NCBI GenBank assembly: GCA_902795095.1
Contig: CADBKB010000084.1
Span: 1 to 6,499 of the forward strand
Direction of reading: 5' to 3'
Source of the DNA: Oscillospiraceae bacterium
Lineage (GTDB): Bacteria > Bacillota_A > Clostridia > Oscillospirales > Oscillospiraceae
DNA: 6,499 nt
The notes beneath the pieces are model-generated. The model searched no databases, was not told where the DNA came from, and worked only from the letters and a program-made list of their open reading frames with translations. Made by a program: the position numbers and the translations under genes. Below are positions 1 to 4,645 of this stretch, in pieces. Position 1 is the stretch's first letter, and every line of letters begins with the position of its first letter.

Positions 1-92
1 ACGTGATCGTGAATAAGAAGATGTCTCAGAATGAGGCCAAGTACCCTGTGGATAAGGCAAAGGGGAATGCGGCGAAGTATACGGAGTTGTGA
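1..92 (+). CDS. C-terminal end of an unrecognised protein (partial)
   Basis: An open frame enters from the left edge (first full codon at base 3) and stops at the TGA at 90-92, giving a 29-residue lysine- and alanine-rich tail ending in KYTEL. The reading is supported by position: it stops 33 bases before the next start codon, and the next gene has its own Shine-Dalgarno sequence but no obvious promoter in the gap, so the two may be co-transcribed. Too little is present to name a family. The hydrophilic, charged tail gives no sign of a membrane segment. It could belong to the same mobile-element-like module as the DnaC-like gene that follows, but that is only inference from adjacency. Confidence 0.5.
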   Translation, partial: VIVNKKMSQNEAKYPVDKAKGNAAKYTEL

Positions 93-125
93 CGGCGGCC
101 CTGAGACTTAAGGGAGGAGCAAACG

Positions 126-737
126 ATGGAGCAGACAGACTTTTATACCGCGGCGCTGCAAAAAGCGGCGGAGGCCTCCCGCCGCAGCATACGGGAAGAG
201 GCGGGCGATTACTACGAAAACGGCCTGCTTTTCTGCGGGAAGTGCCGAACCAAAAAGGAGCACGTTATATCGTGCGGCGCGTTTACGAAGCCGGTGCGCT
301 GTCTGTGCGAATGCGCCCAAAAAAAACGGGAGGAGGAGGAGCGCGAACGGCTCAGGCAGATCGCCGCCGAACGGCTGCTGGAAAGGCGGCGGGCGTGCTT
401 TTTCACGCCGCGGCTGTGCGAATGCACCTTTTCGAACAGCGACGGCGATACGGGTACGGCGGGCAGGGCCGCGCTTCGGTACGCCGAGGCGTTCTCTTCG
501 ATCCGCGGCATGGAGGCGCTCTATATTGAAACGGAAGCGTATGGCGCCGTGGGCAGAAGCCTGGTACTCTACGACGCCGACCGCGGCTGCGCGATTTCCC
601 TCAGCTCCCAGGGCTCATTCGAGACGCTGGAGAAAATCGCCGAAGACCTGGAGCTGGTGGACACCGACATCGTCTCCCAGAACTGGGATCCCGACATCGA
701 CTGGGGCTGCCTGACCTTCGGCGGCGCGAAGGGATAA
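126..737 (+). CDS. DnaC-like zinc-binding N-terminal domain protein lacking the AAA+ ATPase
   Basis: This is a 203-aa protein. The ATG at 126 is preceded by AGGGAGGAG (111-119) at 6 bases. Residues 31-63 hold a cysteine cluster, C37-x2-C40 ... C59-L-C61-E-C63, followed by a highly charged helical stretch (about 64-90) rich in Glu and Arg, then 'CTFSNSDGD' at 100-108. This order (CxxC, CxC, charged helix, 'CxFxNDDG'-like strand) matches my memory of the N-terminal domain of DnaC-type helicase loaders from phages and integrative elements of Firmicutes. In those proteins an AAA+ ATPase with a Walker A P-loop follows. Here no GxxGxGKT motif appears in this frame or in the other + frames downstream. 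Residues about 129-203 instead form an acidic, Trp-containing segment (ending near NWDPDIDWG) that I do not recognise. It may be an accessory or regulatory DNA-replication protein of a mobile element, or a decayed loader. An A8 run at 319-326 lies inside the charged region. The family call for the N-terminus is moderate; the function is unknown. Confidence 0.6.
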   Translation: MEQTDFYTAALQKAAEASRRSIREEAGDYYENGLLFCGKCRTKKEHVISCGAFTKPVRCLCECAQKKREEEERERLRQIAAERLLERRRACFFTPRLCECTFSNSDGDTGTAGRAALRYAEAFSSIRGMEALYIETEAYGAVGRSLVLYDADRGCAISLSSQGSFETLEKIAEDLELVDTDIVSQNWDPDIDWGCLTFGGAKG

Positions 738-771
738 GCGCGTCCACGGACGGTTTCGTCACTTTTTATAT

Positions 772-807
772 CCCCGCAGCCGGATCCCGGTTGCGGGGGT
801 GATTTTT
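772..807 (+). terminator. Rho-independent terminator after the DnaC-like gene
   Basis: Arms at 772-783 (CCCCGCAGCCGG) and 787-798 (CCGGTTGCGGGG) form a 12-bp stem with one G-T wobble and a 3-base loop. A short run of five T follows at 803-807 after GTGA. It begins 34 bases after the stop of the upstream gene, so it most likely ends that transcript. A weaker hairpin, GACG-GTTT-CGTC (749-760) followed by ACTTTTT, lies just before it and may act in tandem. Confidence 0.7.
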
Positions 808-819
808 CTATGGTATAAT
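791..819 (+). promoter_or_regulatory. Sigma-A-type promoter with extended -10
   Basis: TATAAT at 814-819 matches the consensus -10 and is preceded by TG at 811-812 (the TGn extended -10). The -35 candidate is TTGCGG at 791-796 with exactly 17 bases between. It is only a half match to TTGACA, which an extended -10 can offset. The predicted transcript starts near 826 and leads to the small membrane protein at 867. The -35 hexamer lies inside the right arm of the preceding terminator. Confidence 0.7.
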
Positions 820-866
820 GATGTAGAACAAGCCCATATAACACATCTTTGAGGGGAGGGAACTGT

Positions 867-1100
867 ATGAAGAAGTTTCTGATCACCGTGCTGATTGTGA
901 TCCTTGTGATCGTAATGATCCCGATTCGCGTCCAATATAAGGACGGCGGCAGCGGCGGCTGGCATGCCATCGCCTGGCAGTATACGAAATACCATAAGAT
1001 AGGGGATGTAGGGGGAACTTATCTCGTCGGCACGAAGGTGACGCTCTTTGGCTCGCTCACCGTTTTCGACAATACCCACATTGAGGTTTTGAACGATTGA
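867..1100 (+). CDS. Small membrane-anchored hypothetical protein (77 aa)
   Basis: The ATG at 867 follows GAGGGGAGGG (851-860) at 6 bases. An earlier in-frame TTG at 849 overlaps that ribosome site and is rejected. Residues 1-3 (MKK) plus a run of about 18 aliphatic residues (4-21) form a signal-anchor or single transmembrane helix. No lipobox cysteine or clear signal-peptidase site is visible. The remaining ~55 residues would lie outside the membrane and contain 'QYKDGGSGGW' and 'VFDNTHIE'. This layout resembles small uncharacterised secreted or anchored proteins of Clostridia with a 'YKDGG ... tyrosine-rich ... DN' pattern, a resemblance recalled rather than searched. Function is unknown. 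The gene sits alone between its own promoter (791-819) and a strong terminator (1137-1170), so it is probably transcribed by itself. Confidence 0.7.
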   Translation: MKKFLITVLIVILVIVMIPIRVQYKDGGSGGWHAIAWQYTKYHKIGDVGGTYLVGTKVTLFGSLTVFDNTHIEVLND

Positions 1101-1136
1101 GGAAGGCGGCTGCCCAAGGCGACGCCGCGATACCGC

Positions 1137-1170
1137 ACCCGGCAGGGCCCTTGGGCGCTGCCGGGTTTTT
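1137..1170 (+). terminator. Strong Rho-independent terminator after the small membrane protein
   Basis: The outer stem ACCCGGCAG (1137-1145) pairs with CTGCCGGGT (1158-1166). The inner stem GCCC (1147-1150) pairs with GGGC (1153-1156) around a TT loop. One G bulges on each side, and T's follow directly (1166-1170). It starts 36 bases after the stop codon at 1100. An upstream segment (1112-1119) is also complementary to part of the hairpin; see the findings. Confidence 0.85.
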
Positions 1171-1195
1171 GCATGGTGCGCCGCTTGCAATGGTG

Positions 1196-1204
1196 TGGTA
1201 TAAT
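1196..1204 (+). promoter_or_regulatory. Extended -10 promoter of the lipid-type operon
   Basis: TGG-TATAAT at 1196-1204 is a perfect extended -10 and the same nonamer as at 811-819. At 17 bases upstream the hexamer (GTGCGC, 1176-1181) is a poor -35, so the site would depend on the TGn element or an activator. An imperfect direct repeat, TTGCATGGTG (1169-1178) and TTGCAATGGTG (1185-1195), lies just upstream. Predicted transcription starts near 1211, downstream of the earliest in-frame start codons of the next gene, which supports the later TTG start. Confidence 0.6.
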
Positions 1205-1247
1205 ACTTTTATGGTATTTTATCCCAATGGAAATCATATGTCTGTTT

Positions 1248-1262
1248 GGAGGAGCACGCTTG
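1248..1262 (+). promoter_or_regulatory. Ribosome binding site that selects a TTG start
   Basis: GGAGGA at 1248-1253 lies 6 bases before the TTG at 1260, an ideal spacing. The in-frame ATG at 1227 has no Shine-Dalgarno sequence and the ATG at 1173 lies upstream of the promoter. The TTG is therefore the best-supported start. Confidence 0.75.
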
Positions 1263-2012
1263 TACGGCAGGAAACCGGTCTGGGCCTTTCGGATGATCCG
1301 CGGGATCGTCCGGCTGGTGTATCCGAAAATAGAAACGGTGGGGGAGGACGCACTCCCCGACGAGGCGGTCGTGTTTGTGGGCAATCACTGCCAGATGCAC
1401 GGCCCCATCGTGGGCGAGCTCTATATGCCGCGCAAAAGCTGCACCTGGTGCGCCGGGCAGATGATGGCGCTGCGGGAGGTGCCGGCCTATGCCTATCAGG
1501 ACTTCTGGTCGAAAAAGCCCCGGGCGGTGCGCTGGATCTACCGCATCGCGTCGTATCTGATCGCGCCGCTGTGCGTGCTGATTTTCAACAATGCCGCCAC
1601 CATCCCCGTCTACCGGGACAACCGGATCATCACCACCTTCCGCACCACCGTCCGCGCTCTGAGCGAGGGCACCAGCGTAGTCATCTTCCCGGAGCATGAG
1701 CTGGCCCACAACCGCATCGTCTACGATTTCCAGGACCGGTTCATCGACCTGGGGCGGATCTACCACAAGCGGACGGGGAAGGCCCTGACCTTTGTGCCCA
1801 TGTATCTGGCACCGCGGCTGCGAAAGCTGTTCTTCGGGGAGCCGGTGGCGTTTGACCCGGAGGCGCCCATCGCCGCCGAGCGCGAGCGCATCAAGCAGGC
1901 GCTGATGGCGCGCATCACCGAGATCGCCGAGGCCCAGCCCCTGCACACGGTGATCCCTTACCCCAATCTGCCCAAGCGGAGCTATCCCACCAACCGGGAG
2001 GCGAGCCAATGA
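1260..2012 (+). CDS. PlsC-like lysophospholipid acyltransferase family protein with altered catalytic motifs
   Basis: This is a 250-aa protein using the TTG at 1260. It has the LPLAT/PlsC layout: a GNH block (residues 41-48), 'TIPVYRDN' (114-121) at the place of the glycerol-phosphate-binding motif, 'EGTSVVIFPEHE' (136-147) at the place of the FPEGTR motif, and 'FVPMYLAP' (178-185) at motif IV. Family members transfer an acyl chain to a lysophospholipid or related acceptor at the inner membrane face. In standard PlsC the first motif is HX4D. Here H43 is followed by CQMH and then G48, so the charge-relay aspartate is missing, and FPEG reads FPEH. I recall a Clostridia subgroup with GNHxQxxGP in this place, so the change may be clade-specific rather than damage. 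Its ATGA stop overlaps the next start, indicating translational coupling with a PAP2-type enzyme. The fold is fairly sure; acceptor and activity are not. Confidence 0.8.
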   Translation: MYGRKPVWAFRMIRGIVRLVYPKIETVGEDALPDEAVVFVGNHCQMHGPIVGELYMPRKSCTWCAGQMMALREVPAYAYQDFWSKKPRAVRWIYRIASYLIAPLCVLIFNNAATIPVYRDNRIITTFRTTVRALSEGTSVVIFPEHELAHNRIVYDFQDRFIDLGRIYHKRTGKALTFVPMYLAPRLRKLFFGEPVAFDPEAPIAAERERIKQALMARITEIAEAQPLHTVIPYPNLPKRSYPTNREASQ

Positions 2013-2677
2013 AAAAGCCTGTGGTCGACTATCGGAAGCTGCGGCTTCGCACCCTCCCCACGCCGGAGTATTCCCACCTTCTTCTGCTGTCCGGCTGGAT
2101 CGTCTATTTTGCCCTGTATTTCATCACGGAGAATCTCATCCCGCCGGCGCGGTGCCATGTGATCCACTGCGCCCTGGACGATGCGATTCCGTTCTGCGAA
2201 TGGTTCGTGCTGCCCTATGTGATCTGGTATGCCCTGGTGGCGGGCAGCCTCGCCTGGTTCGTCCTGTATGATATCGGCAGCTTCCGGGCTCTGTCCGTCT
2301 ACATCATGGTCACCCAGGTCCTGGGCATGGCCTGCTACATCCTCTATCCCAGCATCCAGCTGCTGCGGCCAGCCGTGTTCCCCCGGGACAATGCTTTGAC
2401 CCGGATCATCGGCTTCCTCTACAGCTTCGACACCCCCACGGGGGTGCTGCCGTCGCTGCATGTGGCCTATTCGCTGGGGCTGATCTCCGTCTGGTTCCGC
2501 TGCCGGGACGCTTCCCGGCTCTGGAAGGCGCTGCTGGCGATCCAGGTGGCCGTCATCATCCTGGCCACGTTCTTTATCAAGCAGCATTCGGTGCTCGACG
2601 CCCTGGCCGCCATCCCCGCGTGCGCCGCGGCGGAGCTGGTCGTTTATCTCATCTACAGGAGAAAGGAGAAGCCGTGA
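2009..2677 (+). CDS. PAP2-superfamily membrane enzyme, inositol-phosphorylceramide-synthase-like
   Basis: This is a 222-aa polytopic protein. Its ATG is part of the ATGA overlap with the upstream gene, and GGGAGG (1996-2001) lies 7 bases before it. Hydrophobic helices lie at about 22-40, 66-86, 95-113, 146-162, 174-190 and 198-215. PAP2 signatures are visible: 'RP' at 120-121, 'PSLH' at 148-151, and 'KQHSVLD' at 191-197, the HxxxD arrangement with His193 and Asp197. The phosphoenzyme-type catalytic histidine would be His193, with His151 also catalytic. The form 'PSLHVAYS ... KQH..LD' is closer to the aureobasidin-sensitive/IPC-synthase branch than to classic PAP2 phosphatases with SRxxxxxH, because the Ser-Arg is replaced by 'ATFFIKQH'. 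It probably hydrolyses or transfers a lipid-linked phosphate head group at the membrane. Genetic coupling to an acyltransferase supports a lipid role. The exact substrate cannot be deduced. Confidence 0.8.
   Translation: MKKPVVDYRKLRLRTLPTPEYSHLLLLSGWIVYFALYFITENLIPPARCHVIHCALDDAIPFCEWFVLPYVIWYALVAGSLAWFVLYDIGSFRALSVYIMVTQVLGMACYILYPSIQLLRPAVFPRDNALTRIIGFLYSFDTPTGVLPSLHVAYSLGLISVWFRCRDASRLWKALLAIQVAVIILATFFIKQHSVLDALAAIPACAAAELVVYLIYRRKEKP
2662..2676 (+). promoter_or_regulatory. Ribosome binding site that selects a GTG start
   Basis: AAAGGAG at 2662-2668 stands 5 bases before the GTG at 2674. That GTG forms a GTGA overlap with the stop (2675-2677) of the PAP2-like gene. The earlier in-frame start candidate at 2620 lies inside the upstream coding region without a comparable site. 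Confidence 0.75.
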
Positions 2678-3396
2678 AGGACCGGAAGCGGCGTGTGGAA
2701 AAGCTGACGGGCATGATCCTGGTGCTGTCGCTGGCCCTGAGCGCGGTCTATGCCATCGTGCGCATCATCAGCGCACCGGCGGTCAGCCCCGAGAGTGCCA
2801 CCTATGTCAAGACCAAGAGCGACTATGCCCTGGTGCTGGTGCAGTGCCTGCTGGGCCTGCTGGTGTCGCTGCTGCCGTCGATCCTGGCGCGCAGATGGAA
2901 AATCATCCTGCCCCATGGCATCTACATTCTCTATTTCGTCTTTCTCTACTGCGCCATCTATCTCGGCGAGGTCTGGGACTTCTTCTATCGGGTGCCCCAC
3001 TGGGATACGCTGCTGCACGCCTTCTCCGGCGCGATGCTGGGGGCGCTGGGCTTTATCCTGGTGGATGTGCTCAACCGCAGCGAGCAGGTGCGCGTATCGC
3101 TGAGCCCGTTCTTTGTGGCGCTGTTCGCGTTCTGCTTTGCCCTGGCCGTGGGCGCGCTGTGGGAGGTCTATGAGTTCGCCATGGACGGCGCGCTGGGGCT
3201 CAACATGCAGAAGCACACCACCCAGACGGGCGTCGCCCTGGCGGGCCACGGGGCCCTGGCCGATACCATGAAGGACCTCATCATCGACGCCCTGTCGGCC
3301 CTGGGCGTGGCGGTCCTGGGCTATCTGGACGCCACCCACCGCCGGGAGGACCCGGAGGCGGAGCTGCGCCGCTGGCCGATGCGCCGCCGCAAGTGA
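2674..3396 (+). CDS. Polytopic membrane protein, YjdF/DUF2238-like
   Basis: This is a 240-aa protein from the GTG at 2674, translationally coupled to the gene before it. Six hydrophobic segments are visible at about 12-33, 50-72, 78-97, 113-133, 143-163 and 203-219. The N-terminus (KDRKRR) and the C-terminus (RRWPMRRRK) are strongly basic and probably cytoplasmic. Conserved-looking polar residues sit at membrane borders: W110-D111-x3-H115, W163-E164-x2-E167-F168, and D197-x3-D201-x3-D205. This spacing (D...H, WE..E, D...D...D) fits my memory of the YjdF/DUF2238 family of uncharacterised inner-membrane proteins. No member has a role I can name with confidence. Co-transcription with PlsC-like and PAP2-like enzymes suggests a part in the same lipid or envelope process, perhaps as a PAP2-like enzyme or transporter, but that is inference. 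The gene ends 6 bases before a very strong hairpin. Confidence 0.7.
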   Translation: MKDRKRRVEKLTGMILVLSLALSAVYAIVRIISAPAVSPESATYVKTKSDYALVLVQCLLGLLVSLLPSILARRWKIILPHGIYILYFVFLYCAIYLGEVWDFFYRVPHWDTLLHAFSGAMLGALGFILVDVLNRSEQVRVSLSPFFVALFAFCFALAVGALWEVYEFAMDGALGLNMQKHTTQTGVALAGHGALADTMKDLIIDALSALGVAVLGYLDATHRREDPEAELRRWPMRRRK

Positions 3397-3402
3397 AACT
3401 GC

Positions 3403-3455
3403 ACAGGGGACGGCCCCGGGATTCGGCCCGGGGCCGTCCCCTGTTCGACATTTTT
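3403..3455 (+). terminator. Perfect 18-bp hairpin terminator, possible dispersed repeat
   Basis: Left arm 3403-3420 and right arm 3427-3444 are perfectly complementary over 18 bp around the loop ATTCGG. The stem is almost all G and C in its inner part. TCGACA then T5 (3451-3455) follows. The distance to the T-run is a little long for a textbook terminator, but its place just after the operon and before a new promoter fits termination. The stem's outer part (ACAGGGGACGG / CCGTCCCCTGT) resembles an intergenic repeat I recall from Clostridia genomes. Confidence 0.75.
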
Positions 3456-3478
3456 CGCGTCCGGAGGGCATTTTTTTG

Positions 3479-3507
3479 TTGATATTCTCCATGAAAAATG
3501 ATAGAAT
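3479..3507 (+). promoter_or_regulatory. Near-consensus sigma-A promoter of the amino-sugar operon
   Basis: TTGATA (3479-3484, 5/6 to TTGACA) and TAGAAT (3502-3507, 5/6 to TATAAT) are separated by exactly 17 bases, and TG at 3499-3500 makes an extended -10. The predicted start is near 3514. This is the only clear promoter for the kinase, ROK-like and nagA genes. Confidence 0.8.
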
Positions 3508-3515
3508 ATTTGAGT

Positions 3516-3532
3516 GTATTTTATCAAAATGC
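3516..3532 (+). promoter_or_regulatory. Operator-like inverted repeat at the transcription start
   Basis: GTATTTT-ATC-AAAATGC (3516-3532) is a 17-base inverted repeat with one mismatch, lying at about +2 to +18 of the predicted transcript. Its place would suit a repressor. As RNA it would be a weak AT hairpin. A second short inverted repeat, GCGGG (3531-3535) and CCCGC (3545-3549), directly precedes the ribosome site at 3553-3557. No regulator gene is in the window, and the sequence does not obviously match the NagR or CcpA consensus as I recall them. Confidence 0.35.
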
Positions 3533-3563
3533 GGGATATCACGGCCCGCCCTGGAGGATCGAC

Positions 3564-4634
3564 ATGCAGAAGGCTATCAACTACTTTCATGTAGAAGGCA
3601 CGCCGGTCGAATGCAAGGTATTCGGACACGGCCATATCAACTATACATACAAGGTCACGACCGACACCGGGAAAGAGTATATCCTGCAGCGCATCAACAA
3701 GAATGTGTTCAAGGATCCCGAGTCGCTGATGGAGAACGTCAGCGCGGTGTCGGAATTTTTGCGCAAGCGGGTGGATGATCCCCGCAGCGCCCTGCATTTC
3801 ATCCCCGCCGACGGCGGCAAGTTCTACCACAAGGATTCCCGCGGCGAATATTGGCGCGTGTATGAATTTGTGGGCGGTTTCTGCCTGGAGGCAGCGGAGA
3901 CCCCCGAGGATTTCTATGAGAGCGCCATGGCCTTCGGCCATTTCCAGGAGATGCTGCGGGACTTTCCGGCAGAGAAGCTCCACGAGACCATTCCCGAGTT
4001 CCACAACACCGTCAACCGCTATGTGCTCTTCGAGGACGCCCTGGAGCAGGATATGTGCAACCGCGCCAAGTCCGTGGAGCAGGAGATCGGTTTCATCATG
4101 GCCCGCAAGGGCGAGGCGGGCCTGCTGCAGCGCATGCGCGAATCCGGCGAGCTGCCCCTGCGCGTGACCCATAACGATACCAAGCTCAACAATGTTCTGC
4201 TCGACCGGGATACCCGCAAGGCCCTGTGCGTGCTGGATCTCGACACCGTCATGCCGGGCCTGAGCCTGTACGACTACGGCGACTCGATCCGCTTCGGCGC
4301 ATCCACCGCCGCCGAGGACGAGCCCGACCTCAACAAGGTCCACATCGACCTGGACCTCTACCGCACCTATACCCAGGGCTATATGCGCGCCTGTCCCAGC
4401 ATGACCGAGGCGGAGATCCGCATGCTGCCCTGGGGCGCCAGGATCATCACCCTGGAGCTGGGCGTCCGCTTCCTCACGGACTATCTGGAGGGCGATCAAT
4501 ACTTCAAAACTGCCTACCCGGAGCACAATCTGGTGCGCGCCAGAACGCAGCTTCACCTGGTGGCGGATATGGAAGCACATTGGGATGAGATGGAGGCCAT
4601 CGTGCGCGAGGTCGCACAGAGCCTGCAGCAGTGA
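3564..4634 (+). CDS. nahK: N-acetylhexosamine 1-kinase-like phosphotransferase (NahK/LnpB type)
   Basis: This is a 356-aa protein. The ATG at 3564 follows GGAGG (3553-3557) at 6 bases. The upstream in-frame ATG at 3498 is part of the promoter -10 region and is rejected. It closely resembles bifidobacterial NahK/LnpB (about 359 aa) along its length as I recall that sequence: 'GHGHIN.TY' (21-29) in the nucleotide-binding loop, 'YILQRIN' (39-45), 'VTHNDTKLNN' (201-210) as the catalytic loop with Asp205 as likely base, 'LDLDT' (224-228) as the metal-binding DFG equivalent, 'DSIRFGAST' (240-248), and 'YLEGDQYF ... YPEHNLVRARTQ' (307-329). NahK phosphorylates GlcNAc or GalNAc at the anomeric carbon with ATP in the cytoplasm, part of lacto-N-biose/galacto-N-biose (milk and mucin glycan) use. 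It is first in an operon with a ROK-like gene (11-base gap) and nagA. Enzyme family is sure; the exact sugar is not. Confidence 0.85.
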   Translation: MQKAINYFHVEGTPVECKVFGHGHINYTYKVTTDTGKEYILQRINKNVFKDPESLMENVSAVSEFLRKRVDDPRSALHFIPADGGKFYHKDSRGEYWRVYEFVGGFCLEAAETPEDFYESAMAFGHFQEMLRDFPAEKLHETIPEFHNTVNRYVLFEDALEQDMCNRAKSVEQEIGFIMARKGEAGLLQRMRESGELPLRVTHNDTKLNNVLLDRDTRKALCVLDLDTVMPGLSLYDYGDSIRFGASTAAEDEPDLNKVHIDLDLYRTYTQGYMRACPSMTEAEIRMLPWGARIITLELGVRFLTDYLEGDQYFKTAYPEHNLVRARTQLHLVADMEAHWDEMEAIVREVAQSLQQ

Positions 4635-4645
4635 TTGGAGGACCT

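Noticed and set aside
89..529. An overlapping + frame within the DnaC-like gene, reachable by -1 slippage at the A8 run (319-326)
   Set aside because: The run reads A-AAA-AAA in the zero frame, a possible slippery site, but there is no upstream internal Shine-Dalgarno and no clear downstream stem, and the alternative product is Arg/Gly-rich with no motif. Chance is more likely.
1209..2009. A 266-codon minus-strand open frame opposite the PlsC-like gene, with similar ones at 1982-2587 and 2653-3492
   Set aside because: The + strand genes have family motifs, ribosome sites and coupled overlaps. The minus frames are low-complexity Gln/Asp/His-rich shadows.
2620..2673. An earlier in-frame start for the YjdF-like gene
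   Set aside because: It would lie deep inside the PAP2-like coding region without a ribosome site, while the GTG at 2674 has AAAGGAG at 5 bases and the typical four-base overlap.
3498..3563. An upstream in-frame ATG extending the HexNAc kinase by 22 residues
   Set aside because: The ATG lies within the extended -10 of the promoter, upstream of the predicted transcription start, has no ribosome site, and the extra residues do not match the NahK N-terminus.
3321..4580. A 419-codon open frame on the minus strand opposite the HexNAc kinase gene
   Set aside because: It mirrors the GC-biased codons of the clearly identified kinase, its translation has no recognisable motif and is rich in His/Gly/Val as antisense shadows are, and it crosses the terminator and promoter at 3403-3507.
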